Shown: in pieces, positions 16,409 through 26,219 of the stretch
Layout: each line of letters opens with the position of its first letter
Numbering within the stretch: position 1 is the stretch's first letter
Assembly (NCBI RefSeq): GCF_900176005.1
Contig: NZ_LT838272.1
Span: 1,135,587 to 1,199,586 of the forward strand
Direction: 5' to 3'
Length of the DNA stretch: 64,000 nucleotides
DNA from: Thermanaeromonas toyohensis ToBE
GTDB taxonomy: Bacteria > Bacillota > DSM-521 > Neomoorellales > Neomoorellaceae
Made by a program: the position numbers and the translations under genes
The notes under the pieces: generated by a model
The model's input: the letters and a program-made list of their open reading frames with translations, nothing else
Database searches by the model: none
Told to the model about the DNA's origin: nothing

Positions 16409-16642
16409 GTGGATAGTATCTTTAATAAGGTTAGGAGCATAGTGGCGGAACAATTGGGGGTCGATGAAGAAGAAATAACCCCGAATACTTCCTTCGAGGA
16501 TCTCAATGCGGATTCCTTGGATATTGTAGAACTTATAATGGCTTTAGAAGAGGAATTTGACATTGAGATCCCTGACGAGGATGCAGAAAAACTTACTACA
16601 GTAGGTGCGGCAGTGGAGTACATCCGGGAACATATCAAGTAG
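16409..16642 (+). CDS. acpP: Acyl carrier protein
   Basis: ACP carries growing acyl chains on a phosphopantetheine attached to Ser in [12 protein letters not shown] (residue about 35). The 77-aa acidic product is standard. The start is GTG behind GGAGGTGAAC. A strong hairpin lies between it and fabF, probably raising ACP mRNA relative to downstream genes. Confidence 0.97.
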   Translation: MDSIFNKVRSIVAEQLGVDEEEITPNTSFEDLNADSLDIVELIMALEEEFDIEIPDEDAEKLTTVGAAVEYIREHIK

Positions 16643-16660
16643 GAGAAGCTTTTAGAAAGT

Positions 16661-16694
16661 GGCCTGCTTTGGGAGTAAACCAAAGCAGGCCTTT
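16661..16694 (+). terminator. Strong hairpin between acpP and fabF (attenuator or mRNA stabiliser)
   Basis: Perfect 12-bp stem GGCCTGCTTTGG (16661-16672) / CCAAAGCAGGCC (16680-16691), 7-nt loop, only TTT after it. It is too poor in T to be a full terminator, so partial termination or 3' end protection of acpP mRNA is more likely. Confidence 0.7.
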
Positions 16695-16728
16695 AGGACT
16701 AACTCCTCAAGAATGCGGGGGAGAGCAG

Positions 16729-17970
16729 GTGCGTAAACGGGTAGTTATCACTGGGATGGGCGTAATTTCTCCCATAGGCAACGATAAGGAAACCTTCTGG
16801 CGGTCCCTGGTCGAGGGGAAATCAGGGATAGGGCCTATTACTCGCTTCGATGCTAGCGGATTGCCCACCCGTTTTGCTGCCGAAGTAAAGGACTTTGATC
16901 CTACTCAAGTTTTAGAAAGGAAAGATATTAAGCGTATGGACCGCTTCAGCCAGTATGCTGTGGTGGCCACCAAGATGGCCTTACAAGATGCTGGGTTGGA
17001 AGTTAATAAAGTGGGGCCTGAACGGGTGGGAGTAGTGTTCGCCACTGGTATTGGGGGAATGGAAACTTTTGAGGAACAGACTCGTATCTTGCTCGAAAAG
17101 GGGCCAGGCAAGATCAGCCCGTTTTTTGTGCCCATGATGATCGCTAATATGGCGGCAGGGCAAATAGCTATTCATACGGGAGCGCGAGGCCCTAATTTTA
17201 CTGTGGTGAACGCCTGTGCTGCTGGTACTAATGCGGTAGGGGAGGCCTTCCGGGTGCTCCAGCGGGGAGAAGCCGAAGTAGTTATTACTGGTGGAAGCGA
17301 GGCTAGTGTGACCCCCTTAGCCCTGGCTGGCTTTAGCGCTATGAAGGCCCTTTCTACCCGGAATGAAGCGCCGGAGAAGGCTAGCCGACCTTTTGATCGT
17401 TTACGAGATGGCTTTGTCCTGGGTGAGGGAGCTGGTGTACTTATATTGGAGACTTTAGATCATGCTTTAGCCCGGGGGGCGAGGATCTATGCCGAAGTGG
17501 CCGGGTACGGCTGTACAGCTGATGCCTATCATATAACTGCCCCGGATCCTGAGGGTCAAGGGGCTGCCCAGGCTATGGCTTTAGCCTTAGCTGATGCCGG
17601 TGTACAGCCAGGAGAAGTAGATTATATAAATGCCCACGGTACTTCTACAGATCTTAATGACCGGATTGAAACTTTGGCCATTAAAAAGGTTTTTGGTGCC
17701 CATGCTTATAAGCTGGCCATAAGCTCCAATAAGTCTATGATTGGGCACCTTTTAGGGGCGGCCGGAGCTGTGGAACTTATTGCCACTACCCTTACCATTT
17801 ACGAGGGGATTATTCCACCTACTATAAATTATGAAGAACCGGATCCCGAATGCGATCTCGATTATGTACCCAATAAAGCGCGGCGGCAAGAAGTGAAAGT
17901 GGCCTTATCCAATTCCTTTGGCTTTGGAGGCCATAACGCTACCGTTTTACTTAAGCGGGTGGAAGTTTAG
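16729..17970 (+). CDS. fabF: Beta-ketoacyl-ACP synthase II FabF
   Basis: FabF is the elongating condensing enzyme. The catalytic residues are visible: Cys in [10 protein letters not shown], His in [11 protein letters not shown] and His in [15 protein letters not shown] set the start at GTG 16729, giving [15 protein letters not shown] and the usual 413 aa; an upstream TTG would lie inside the acpP-fabF hairpin. Its TAG overlaps the GTG of rnc. Confidence 0.95.
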   Translation: MRKRVVITGMGVISPIGNDKETFWRSLVEGKSGIGPITRFDASGLPTRFAAEVKDFDPTQVLERKDIKRMDRFSQYAVVATKMALQDAGLEVNKVGPERVGVVFATGIGGMETFEEQTRILLEKGPGKISPFFVPMMIANMAAGQIAIHTGARGPNFTVVNACAAGTNAVGEAFRVLQRGEAEVVITGGSEASVTPLALAGFSAMKALSTRNEAPEKASRPFDRLRDGFVLGEGAGVLILETLDHALARGARIYAEVAGYGCTADAYHITAPDPEGQGAAQAMALALADAGVQPGEVDYINAHGTSTDLNDRIETLAIKKVFGAHAYKLAISSNKSMIGHLLGAAGAVELIATTLTIYEGIIPPTINYEEPDPECDLDYVPNKARRQEVKVALSNSFGFGGHNATVLLKRVEV

Positions 17971-18680
17971 TGGAAGAGGGAAGAAGGCAAAAGTTACAAG
18001 CCTTTCTTCGAAAATGGGGCCTGCAAGTCACGGAGCTCGAGCTTATAGATCTTGCCCTAACCCATCCCACCTATGCTATAGAACATAATTTACCGGACCA
18101 TAACCAGCGGCTAGAGTTTTTAGGCGATGCAGTGCTGGGTTTAGCGGTAGCGGAATATTTATATAAAGAGCTACCCACTTTAAGTGAAGGAGAGCTTACC
18201 CGCCTCCGGGCAGCCATAGTCTGCGAGGCTAGTCTAGCCCAGGCTGCCCAAACCTTAGGTTTAGGCGAATTGCTCCTTTTAGGTCGGGGCGAAGAACAAA
18301 GCGGTGGTCGCCAGCGTCCCTCTAATTTAGCCGAGGCCTTGGAAGCATTTTTTGGTAGCCTCTACCTCACCTTAGGCCTTTCGGTAGTTAAAGGGCTGGT
18401 GCGGCGCCTTTTCGCCCATTTTTTGAAGGAAGAGGCTCGTCGGGAGGTTATAGATAGTAAGAGTAGGCTTCAAGAGTGGGTTCAGAGCAGGGGACCAGAA
18501 AATGTGACCTATCAGCTTTTAGCCCAATGGGGGCCGGACCACGATAAAAGATTTAGGTGCGGCGTTTTTTACCGGGGGAAGCTTTTAGCCACAGGGGAAG
18601 GTAAAAGTAAGAAGGAAGCAGAACAGGAAGCCGCCCGCAAGGCCCTGGAACAACTATGTACTCATGGTCTTCTTCCCTAG
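17970..18680 (+). CDS. rnc: Ribonuclease III
   Basis: RNase III cuts double-stranded RNA in rRNA processing. The 236-aa product has the signature RLEFLGDAVLGLAVAEYLY, acidic catalytic ALEAFFGSLYL and a C-terminal double-stranded-RNA-binding domain with GKSKKEAEQEAARKALE. It overlaps the fabF stop by 1 nt and ends the operon. Confidence 0.96.
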   Translation: MEEGRRQKLQAFLRKWGLQVTELELIDLALTHPTYAIEHNLPDHNQRLEFLGDAVLGLAVAEYLYKELPTLSEGELTRLRAAIVCEASLAQAAQTLGLGELLLLGRGEEQSGGRQRPSNLAEALEAFFGSLYLTLGLSVVKGLVRRLFAHFLKEEARREVIDSKSRLQEWVQSRGPENVTYQLLAQWGPDHDKRFRCGVFYRGKLLATGEGKSKKEAEQEAARKALEQLCTHGLLP

Positions 18681-18772
18681 ATAATAAACTTTTGGAGAAT
18701 AACTTTGGGAGAATAGCTTAGCTTTTCAATTAAAATATGCTGTATAAAATGCTAGTAACCCCTGGGAAAGGC

Positions 18773-18798
18773 AGGATTTACTATGTTGGCGTCGAAAT
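18773..18798 (+). promoter_or_regulatory. Sigma-H promoter of spoVS
   Basis: AGGATTT (18773-18779), 11 nt, GTCGAAAT (18791-18798), fitting RNAGGAWWW-N11/12-RNNGAAT. In B. subtilis spoVS is transcribed by sigma-H, which supports the call and calibrates the same pattern elsewhere in this window. Confidence 0.75.
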
Positions 18799-18871
18799 AA
18801 TATATAAGATTTTTAGATAAAATCGGAAAAAGAGCCTACACAGGCCGCTACAAACTAAGGGGAGGAGGACC

Positions 18872-19132
18872 ATGGAAGTACTAAAGGTGTCTGCACAATC
18901 TAATCCCAAGGCTGTAGCTGGGGCCCTGGCAGCTGTCTTTCGCCAATACGGTAAGGCCGAGGTTCAAGCTGTAGGGGCAGGGGCGGTAAACCAGGCAGTT
19001 AAGGCTATTGCCATTGCCCGCGGGTTTATCGCTCCCAATGGTATAGACTTAGTAATGATCCCTGCCTTTACCGAGATAAACATTGATGGCGAAACACGAA
19101 CAGCTATAAGGTTTATTGTAGAGCCGAGATAA
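18872..19132 (+). CDS. spoVS: Stage V sporulation protein S
   Basis: SpoVS is a small Alba-like protein needed for late sporulation. The 86-aa product is nearly the consensus: EVLKVSAQSNPKAVAGALAA, AVGAGAVNQAVKAIAIARGF and a terminal AIRFIVEPR. The ATG has GGGGAGGAGG upstream. It stands alone with a sigma-H-type promoter upstream and a terminator downstream. Confidence 0.97.
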   Translation: MEVLKVSAQSNPKAVAGALAAVFRQYGKAEVQAVGAGAVNQAVKAIAIARGFIAPNGIDLVMIPAFTEINIDGETRTAIRFIVEPR

Positions 19133-19143
19133 AACAACGACGG

Positions 19144-19174
19144 GAACTGCTCAAAAACTTGGGCAGTTTCTTTT
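19144..19174 (+). terminator. Terminator after spoVS
   Basis: GAACTGCTC (19144-19152) pairs with GGGCAGTTTC (19161-19170, one bulge), then TTTT. It lies 19 nt before the smc start. Confidence 0.7.
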
Positions 19175-19192
19175 ATGGGGGTCTGAACTCCT

Positions 19193-22100
19193 TTGTTGTT
19201 GAAATCCTTGGAAATCCAAGGTTTTAAAACCTTTGTGGACAGGATTAAATTAGAATTTGGGCCTGGTATCACCTGTATCGTAGGCCCTAATGGAAGCGGA
19301 AAAAGTAATATTGTAGACGCCATAGCTTGGGTTCTTGGTGAACAAAGCGCCCGGGCCCTCCGGGGTTCACGCATGGAAGATGTAATTTTTGCAGGCAGTG
19401 AAAAGCGCCGGCCTGTAGGGTTAGCAGAGGTCACCCTTGTATTAGATAATACCGACGGCACCTTGCCCCTCCCTTATCCTGAAATAGCTATCACCCGACG
19501 TCTAATGCGCTCGGGGGAGAGCGAATACAAATTAAATAAGATCCCCTGCCGGCTACGCGACATTCAGGAGTTACTTATGGATACCGGAGCAGGAAGGGAA
19601 AAGTTTTCTTTTATAGGTCAAGGTCGGCTAGAAGAAATTTTAACTGCCCATCCGGAAGAAAGGCGCCTTCTTTTGGAGGAGGTCGCAGGTATCACCCGTT
19701 CCCGGTGGCGGAAGGAGCAAGTTTTAAAACGCCTGGCGGAGACGGAGCAAGACCTAGTAAGATTAAAGGATATTTTACGCGAATTGGAAACTCAGCTAGA
19801 ACCCTTAGAAAAAGAAGCCCAGAGGGTCCGTCGCTACCAAAAATTAGTGAAGGCCCTCCGGCTAGCTGAATTGATAGAAAAGGAGAAAGAACTTAAAGCG
19901 CTGACCCAGAAAATAGAGGATTGCAAGGAGCGAAAAGAAAAGCTTCAAGGAGAGTTTATAAAAGTCCAGGAGGAAAGGGAGAGACTAGCTGAACTTTTAA
20001 CCCACCGGGCCCAGGAGGTCGAAACTGCCGAGTTAGAAAAACAGCGCCTGGAAAGGGAGCTCCGGACACAAGCGGCAGAACTCGAGAAGACCAGAGGGGA
20101 GGAAAGGATTCTAAAGGAAAGACAGGAACTTATAAATAAACGCCTGGCCGAATATGAGCAGGAACTCTCCCTTTTAGAAAAGGAATTGGCAAGCCTAGCG
20201 AGTGAGCAAAAAGGTTGTCTCCAACGCCTTGCTCAGTTAAAAAAAGAAAGGGAAGATTTACAGGCTGAAAGCTTAGAGTTAGAGGGAAAAATTAGGGAGT
20301 TACAGGCCCGAAAAGAGCAAGCGTTAAGGGGTTTGGCCCGCTGGCAGGAGGAGTTCCGTCAAGCGGGTGATTCTTTTTTACACCTTCAAAGTGAATGGGC
20401 GCGCCTTTTAGAGCGGGAAGGGCTAGAAAAACATCGCTTAGCCCAGGAGAAGGGTGAACTCAAGGATCTCATAGCTAAAGCTCAAAGGTTGCAGCAGGAC
20501 AAGGAAAATTGGCGCATAGAGCTTAAAAAGTGGGAAACCACGCTAGAAGGTTTAAAAAGTAGAAGGTATACTCTTAAAGATGAGATGGCTACCCAGCAAA
20601 AAAACTTAAAAGAACTTGAAACCCATTTATCCTCCTTGGAAGAGCGTCGCCAAGCTTTGCTTACCCATTTGCGGGTATTATATCGAGCCCGGAAGGAGCG
20701 CCAAGGATTTTTCGAGGGTGTAAAAGCTATCCTTACCGCCGCTGAAAAGGGGAATATAGGGGGGATCCTAGGAGTAGTAGCAGAAAAGATTGAAGTTCCC
20801 CCTGGCTTGGAAAAGGCTCTGGAAGCTGCTTTGGGGTCTGCTGCCCAGAACATCCTGGTAGAGACCGCTAAAGATGCGGAGGCGGCTATTAGATTCCTCA
20901 AGGAAACTAAGGGAGGATGGGCTACTTTTCTTCCCCTAGATTGGCTATTCTCGCGTACACTCCCAGCAAGGCCTTTAGACGTTGTAGGAGAAGAAGGAGT
21001 ACTAGGGGTAGCCTCTGAACTTGTACAATATGAAAAGACCCTGCAACCGGCCATGGAGTATCTATTGGGTTATACTATCGTAGTACGCGATGTGAACCTG
21101 GCCTTGAGGCTAGCTCCCCGCCTACGGCCACCAGCACGCCTGGTTACCTTGGACGGAGACTTGATACATCCCCAGGGTACCATAACTGGCGGCTTCCTAT
21201 ATAAGCGCCAAGGTTTTTTCACTCAGATGGCGGAAATTAGGAGTAGGGAAGAAGAAGTGGTCGCCATCGAGGCCGAGCTCCAGAGGATAAAGGAGGAAAG
21301 GAACAAGCTAGTTTCTGTTTTGGATGAAGCCCGGGAAGAATTGTTAAAATTAGAAGGTGAGATCTCTACTGCGAAAGGCCGGATTCCAGTCCTGTTGCAA
21401 GCTATAAGCGAAGCAGCAGAAGAACTTAGAGCGCTGGAGGATAAAATAAGTTTAAGGAAAAGTAAACTTGAAGGGATAAACGAGGTTTCTCTTAAGCTCC
21501 TAGAACAGAAAGAACTACTCAAAAATCAGATGGAAGCTATAAAGGCCCATAAGGTTAGCCTAGAAGAGAAGTTAAGGATAGCCACTCGAGAAGTAGAGGA
21601 GGCTGAAGAAAATCTTAAATCTAGCCAGCAACGCTTGGCTAGTGTCCTGACCCGGTTAGAAACCCTGGAACTTATTTCCCGGGAACTAGAAGCCCAATTG
21701 ACCTCGTTGGAAAGGCGGCAGGGAAACTTATCCTCCAGGCGGCGGGAAATTTTAAGGGAGAAGGAAGAAAAAGAGAAGGTGGTGGTAAGGCTTAAGCAAG
21801 AATACCAAAACCTGATAGAGAAGCTTAAGGAGCTTATTACCTCCTATGGCCAGTTGGAAGAAACTCTCCAACACGTTACGAAGGCCGCCTGGGAACAACA
21901 AAAAGAGTATTCCAGGTTGGTTGCTCAAAGGAATGGGTTAGAGCGGGAAATGGAAGACCTTTCTAATCGGCTACAAAAAGAAGAAGTAAATTTGGCCCGG
22001 TTAGAAGCGGCTTTAAATAATGGCTACCAGCAGCTTAATTTGCTTTACGGCCCTGATTGGCCGGAGTTACTAGCCAAACCGCGTCCCCATTTGCTTAAGA

Positions 22101-22750
22101 AAGTACCTGAAGCGAAGAAACGTCTCAGCGCTAAATTAGAAGAACTAGGGCAGGTAGACGTGGGGGCCTTAGGTGAATTTGAAAGACTTAAGTCCCGTTA
22201 TCAACAGCTTGCCAAAGAAGTGGCTGATCTGGAAAATGGGAGGGCTTCCCTTCAAGCTGCCCTCCGGGAAATTGACACCTTTATGGCAGCTAAGCTACAG
22301 AACACCCTAAGGGAAGTGCAAGAAGCTTTTAATTACCTTTTCCAGGAATTGTTCGGCGGCGGAGAAGCTAAATTAGTCCTTAGCGGGGATGGAGATATCC
22401 TCTCAGCAGGTATAGATGTCATTGCACGGCCTCCAGGGAAGAAACCCCAACACCTGGCCCTCCTCTCCGGTGGCGAGAAAGCGTTGACAGCAGTGGCTTT
22501 TGTTTTTGCTCTGTTAAAAGTGAGGCCCCAATCCTTCTGCATTTTTGATGAGATTGATACCGCTTTGGATGAGGCAAATGTACAACGCTTCGCCCAGCTT
22601 TTGCGTTCCTTTTCTTCTAAGACCCAGTTCATAGTGATTTCCCACCGCCACGGCACTATGGAAGCTGCCGACGTCCTGTACGGGGTCACTATGGAGGAAG
22701 AAGGGGTATCCCGGCTTGTTTCCGTGCGCCTGGAACAAATACCAGCTTAA
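19193..22750 (+). CDS. smc: Chromosome partition protein SMC
   Basis: SMC is the condensin ATPase that folds and segregates the chromosome. The 1185-aa product has an N-terminal Walker A GPNGSGKSN (about residue 32), two long coiled coils, a hinge around residues 510-670 (GILGVVAEKIEVPPGLEKAL) and the C-terminal signature LALLSGGEKALTAVAF with Walker B FCIFDEIDTALDEANV. The start is TTG with only a weak GGGGG site. ftsY follows. Confidence 0.97.
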   Translation: MLLKSLEIQGFKTFVDRIKLEFGPGITCIVGPNGSGKSNIVDAIAWVLGEQSARALRGSRMEDVIFAGSEKRRPVGLAEVTLVLDNTDGTLPLPYPEIAITRRLMRSGESEYKLNKIPCRLRDIQELLMDTGAGREKFSFIGQGRLEEILTAHPEERRLLLEEVAGITRSRWRKEQVLKRLAETEQDLVRLKDILRELETQLEPLEKEAQRVRRYQKLVKALRLAELIEKEKELKALTQKIEDCKERKEKLQGEFIKVQEERERLAELLTHRAQEVETAELEKQRLERELRTQAAELEKTRGEERILKERQELINKRLAEYEQELSLLEKELASLASEQKGCLQRLAQLKKEREDLQAESLELEGKIRELQARKEQALRGLARWQEEFRQAGDSFLHLQSEWARLLEREGLEKHRLAQEKGELKDLIAKAQRLQQDKENWRIELKKWETTLEGLKSRRYTLKDEMATQQKNLKELETHLSSLEERRQALLTHLRVLYRARKERQGFFEGVKAILTAAEKGNIGGILGVVAEKIEVPPGLEKALEAALGSAAQNILVETAKDAEAAIRFLKETKGGWATFLPLDWLFSRTLPARPLDVVGEEGVLGVASELVQYEKTLQPAMEYLLGYTIVVRDVNLALRLAPRLRPPARLVTLDGDLIHPQGTITGGFLYKRQGFFTQMAEIRSREEEVVAIEAELQRIKEERNKLVSVLDEAREELLKLEGEISTAKGRIPVLLQAISEAAEELRALEDKISLRKSKLEGINEVSLKLLEQKELLKNQMEAIKAHKVSLEEKLRIATREVEEAEENLKSSQQRLASVLTRLETLELISRELEAQLTSLERRQGNLSSRRREILREKEEKEKVVVRLKQEYQNLIEKLKELITSYGQLEETLQHVTKAAWEQQKEYSRLVAQRNGLEREMEDLSNRLQKEEVNLARLEAALNNGYQQLNLLYGPDWPELLAKPRPHLLKKVPEAKKRLSAKLEELGQVDVGALGEFERLKSRYQQLAKEVADLENGRASLQAALREIDTFMAAKLQNTLREVQEAFNYLFQELFGGGEAKLVLSGDGDILSAGIDVIARPPGKKPQHLALLSGGEKALTAVAFVFALLKVRPQSFCIFDEIDTALDEANVQRFAQLLRSFSSKTQFIVISHRHGTMEAADVLYGVTMEEEGVSRLVSVRLEQIPA

Positions 22751-22821
22751 GAAAAGGATTCCCCCTGGCTAAAGCATCAATCTCTTAGCCGAGTATAAAT
22801 TAAGGGGAGGTAGGGGAGCAG

Positions 22822-23739
22822 TTGCAGTTTTTACAGAGACTTAAGGCGGGACTTTCCAAGACCCGGGAAAATTTAGCTAGTAGGATAGAAAAGCTCTTTA
22901 CAGGGACACAAAAAATAGAAGAAGGCTTTTTTGAGGAACTGGAAGAAATTTTACTTGGGGCCGATGTGGGTGTAACTACCACTTTGCAGTTGGTAGATAA
23001 CCTTCGCCAAAGGGCGAAAAAGGAGAGGAATGTAGATACTTCATTCCTTTTTTCTGCCCTCCGGGAAGAAGTTATAAAGCTCCTGGGGGAAGAAGTACGG
23101 CAGCTAAACTTATCCCCTAGCCCGCCTACAGTTATCCTAGTAGTAGGTGTTAACGGGAGCGGAAAAACAACAACTGCTGGTAAGCTAGCTTATCGTTTTA
23201 GCCGGCAGGGGAAAAGGGTTATTTTGGCGGCAGCCGACACCTTCCGGGCTGCAGCAGCCGAGCAGCTAGCTATTTGGGCTAAAATGGCTGGGGCAACCTT
23301 AATACGGCACCAGCCGGGAGCCGATCCTGGGGCTGTAGCCTTCGATGCAGTGAAGGCCGCCCTTAGCCGTCAGGCGGATGTAGTTCTAGTAGACACAGCC
23401 GGGCGCCTGCATACTAAATATAATCTAATGGAAGAACTTAAGAAAATACGCCGGGTTATTGAAAGGGAACTACCCGGAGCACCCCATGAAGTATTGTTAG
23501 TCCTAGATGCTACCATAGGGCAGAACGCCCTTGCCCAAGCCCGGCTGTTTAAAGAGGCCGCAGGGGTAACGGGTATCGCTTTAACTAAATTGGATGGCAC
23601 GGCCAAAGGCGGGGTCGTTTTAGCCATCGCCCATGAACTGAATATCCCGGTAAAAATAGTGGGCCTGGGTGAGGACCCGGAGGATTTGGAAGATTTCCGA
23701 CCGCAGGAGTTTGTCCTGGCCCTTTTTGATAAGCCTTGA
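22822..23739 (+). CDS. ftsY: Signal recognition particle receptor FtsY
   Basis: FtsY is the GTPase docking SRP-ribosome complexes at the membrane. The 305-aa product has the NG domain only, without the long acidic A domain of E. coli: [45 protein letters not shown] and [10 protein letters not shown]. The start is TTG behind GGGGAGG. A small GGCTAA/TTAGCC hairpin (22767-22790) lies between smc and ftsY. Confidence 0.97.
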   Translation: MQFLQRLKAGLSKTRENLASRIEKLFTGTQKIEEGFFEELEEILLGADVGVTTTLQLVDNLRQRAKKERNVDTSFLFSALREEVIKLLGEEVRQLNLSPSPPTVILVVGVNGSGKTTTAGKLAYRFSRQGKRVILAAADTFRAAAAEQLAIWAKMAGATLIRHQPGADPGAVAFDAVKAALSRQADVVLVDTAGRLHTKYNLMEELKKIRRVIERELPGAPHEVLLVLDATIGQNALAQARLFKEAAGVTGIALTKLDGTAKGGVVLAIAHELNIPVKIVGLGEDPEDLEDFRPQEFVLALFDKP

Positions 23740-23765
23740 TTTAAAAAACGAAGGGGAGAAGAAGT

Positions 23766-25079
23766 ATGGCCAAATTACTCATTAAAGGATGTATCATTGT
23801 TCCTGTTAATGGGCCGGTCATCGAAAGAGGAGCCATCGCTATAGAGGGAGACTATCTTACGTATGTGGGCCCCCAAGAAACTCTCCCCCCTGGATGGGAA
23901 GGGGCCGAACTGATAGAAGCTCAAGGCATGGTAGCCTTACCAGGTTTGGTGAACAGCCATACCCATGCGGCTATGACCCTCTTCCGGGGGTATGCTGACG
24001 ATTTGCCCTTGCGCCAGTGGTTGGAAGATAAAATCTGGCCCTTAGAAGGGAAGCTCAAAAAGGAAGATATCTATTGGGGTACCATGCTTGCCCTGGCCGA
24101 GATGATACGTTCTGGTACCACCACCTTCGCCGATATGTATTTTCATATGGAGGTAGTGGCCCAAGGGGTGGTGGAAGCGGGCTTAAGGGCCTGCTTGTGC
24201 CAGGGCCTTATAGGCGTGCAGGATATAGCGGGTTTAAGGTTACGGGCTGGGGAGAGCCTGGTCCGGGAATGGCAGGGGGCAGGGGAAGGCCGGATCACCA
24301 CTATGCTGGGGCCCCATGCACCTTATACTTGTTCCCCTGAGTATTTAGTTAAAGTGGCCGACCGTGCCGCCAAGCTAGGGGTGGGATTGCACATCCATCT
24401 AGCTGAGACTCGGCAGGAGGTCGAAGAGATTAAGAATAAATACGGTCTTCCGCCTGTAGCCCATGTGGCCAAATTAGGCCTCTTTAAGGTGCCCACCTTG
24501 GCTGCCCACTGCGTACATTTAACTGAAGAGGAAATACATATTTTAGCTGAAAATAAGGTGGGAGTAGCCCATTGCCCGGAAAGCAATTTGAAACTAGCCA
24601 GCGGTATTGCTCCAGTACCTGCTATGCTTAAAGCTGGTGTCCGGGTGGCCATTGGGACCGATGGAGCAGCCAGCAACAACAACCTTGATATGTGGGAAGA
24701 AACGCGGACAGCAGCTCTTCTGGCTAAAGGAGTTACCGGGGATCCCACAGCCCTTAAAGCCAGCGAAGCTTTGACCCTGGCCACCTTAGGCGGCGCCCGG
24801 GCCTTAGGGCTAGAGAAGGAGATAGGAAGCCTAGAACCGGGCAAGAAGGCGGATGTGATCCTAGTTAGGACTAGTGGCCCCCACTGGCGACCCCTTAACG
24901 ATGTTGTGGCCCACTTAGTCTATTCTGCCCGGGCAGAAGATGTGGATACAGTAATTGTCAACGGCCGCGTATTAATGAATCGCGGAGAGCTTAAGACCTT
25001 AGACCTGGAACGTATATATACTGAGGTGAACCGAAGAATGGCAGATCTTACCGGATCTCCTCGCTTTTTAAAGGTATAG
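23766..25079 (+). CDS. mtaD: 5-methylthioadenosine/S-adenosylhomocysteine deaminase
   Basis: An amidohydrolase of the MtaD/SsnA-like family that deaminates methylthioadenosine, SAH or related nucleosides. The 437-aa product has the metal site [45 protein letters not shown] and [19 protein letters not shown] recycling suits an organism rich in methyl transfer. Its 3' end overlaps the convergent kinase gene by 32 nt. Confidence 0.9.
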   Translation: MAKLLIKGCIIVPVNGPVIERGAIAIEGDYLTYVGPQETLPPGWEGAELIEAQGMVALPGLVNSHTHAAMTLFRGYADDLPLRQWLEDKIWPLEGKLKKEDIYWGTMLALAEMIRSGTTTFADMYFHMEVVAQGVVEAGLRACLCQGLIGVQDIAGLRLRAGESLVREWQGAGEGRITTMLGPHAPYTCSPEYLVKVADRAAKLGVGLHIHLAETRQEVEEIKNKYGLPPVAHVAKLGLFKVPTLAAHCVHLTEEEIHILAENKVGVAHCPESNLKLASGIAPVPAMLKAGVRVAIGTDGAASNNNLDMWEETRTAALLAKGVTGDPTALKASEALTLATLGGARALGLEKEIGSLEPGKKADVILVRTSGPHWRPLNDVVAHLVYSARAEDVDTVIVNGRVLMNRGELKTLDLERIYTEVNRRMADLTGSPRFLKV

Positions 25080-26205
25080 TCACGCTCACAGTTGTACCCT
25101 TACCCGGAGCAGTGATTATCCTTAGCTGACCGTTTAAAAGTTGTACCCGTTCACGCATCCCGAGGAGGCCATAACCTCCTCCTTCTTTTCTATTCTGGAC
25201 GGCTTCCAAGTCAAAGCCCTGCCCCTCATCGCGGATTACCACAGTAACTTTATCGGGCAACATTTCCATCTTAACCACTGCGCTCTTCACTTTAGCATGC
25301 TTCTTGATATTGTTAACGGCTTCTTGAATAATGCGGAAGAGGGCGATCTCCACGGCACTGTCCAGGCGGCGTTGTTGACCAAAACAAAGGAAATCCACTT
25401 CCAGTCCATACTGCTCGGCATAAGTAGAGAAATAGCGTTTCAAGGCAGGTACAAGTCCCAGGTCATCGAGGACCATGGGTCGTAGGTCGAAGATGATTTT
25501 GCGTATATCTTGGAGACTGGTAAGTACGATGTTTTGCAAGGCCTGGAGCTCATCCCGAACCTTGCCCGGGTCCTTATCTAAAAGTTTTACACAGTATTCC
25601 GCCCGCATGACTATATTGGCTAAGGACTGGGCGGGACCATCATGGATTTCCCGCGCTACGCGCCTACGCTCCTCTTCCTGGGCGCGTATAATACTAAGCG
25701 CTAAGTGGTATGTTTGTTCCAGTTCACCTATCCTGGAGGTTAGATCTTGGAGTTCCCCGGTTAAAAATTTAAGCACAACTCCTACCTGGTGCACGAGTTT
25801 CTCGGCTTTTTCCATTGTGAGCTGCAAACGCCGCAAGCTAATCTCCAGGTGGTTCCGGCGAAAGCTTAGTAATTTTTCCTTTTCCCGCAAGCGAATAAGC
25901 TCCACCTGCAGGTTATAAGCTTCCTCATAAGCTTTTTTGATATCTTGCTCAGTGTACCGGTGGAAATCTTGGCTGACCTCGGCTAGGCGGAGCCTGGCCC
26001 TTTTTTCAGCCTGTTCCAGCCTATCTACTTCTTCTATAAGGGCTTGAAGCTCAGCTTTAACCTCGGCCAATTCTGCACTGACCTCTTTTACCTCAAGGCG
26101 GGTGTTTTCAGCGATTTCATAGATCTCGGAGCGGTTGCGTTCAATGGTTTCAATGGTTTCCTTAAGGATATGGTCCAGGGCCCTAAGGTCTTGCACCAGG
26201 TTCAC
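25048..26205 (-). CDS. DegS-like cytoplasmic histidine kinase
   Basis: A 385-aa soluble kinase. Residues 1-165 are a charged coiled coil like the DegS sensor region. A HisKA_3 dimerisation domain follows with phospho-acceptor His in REIHDGPAQSLANIV, then a HATPase domain with EAVNNIKKHAK, IRDEGQGFDL and GGGYGLLGMRERV. It is the last gene of the Tad pilus transcription unit, 14 nt after a HAMP membrane protein. No NarL/DegU-type response regulator is in the window; the only receiver domain in the unit is in the CpaE protein. Confidence 0.9.
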   Translation of the reverse strand: MNLVQDLRALDHILKETIETIERNRSEIYEIAENTRLEVKEVSAELAEVKAELQALIEEVDRLEQAEKRARLRLAEVSQDFHRYTEQDIKKAYEEAYNLQVELIRLREKEKLLSFRRNHLEISLRRLQLTMEKAEKLVHQVGVVLKFLTGELQDLTSRIGELEQTYHLALSIIRAQEEERRRVAREIHDGPAQSLANIVMRAEYCVKLLDKDPGKVRDELQALQNIVLTSLQDIRKIIFDLRPMVLDDLGLVPALKRYFSTYAEQYGLEVDFLCFGQQRRLDSAVEIALFRIIQEAVNNIKKHAKVKSAVVKMEMLPDKVTVVIRDEGQGFDLEAVQNRKEGGGYGLLGMRERVQLLNGQLRIITAPGKGTTVSVTIPLKSEEIR

Positions 26206-26219
26206 TCCGTTCCAGCAGT

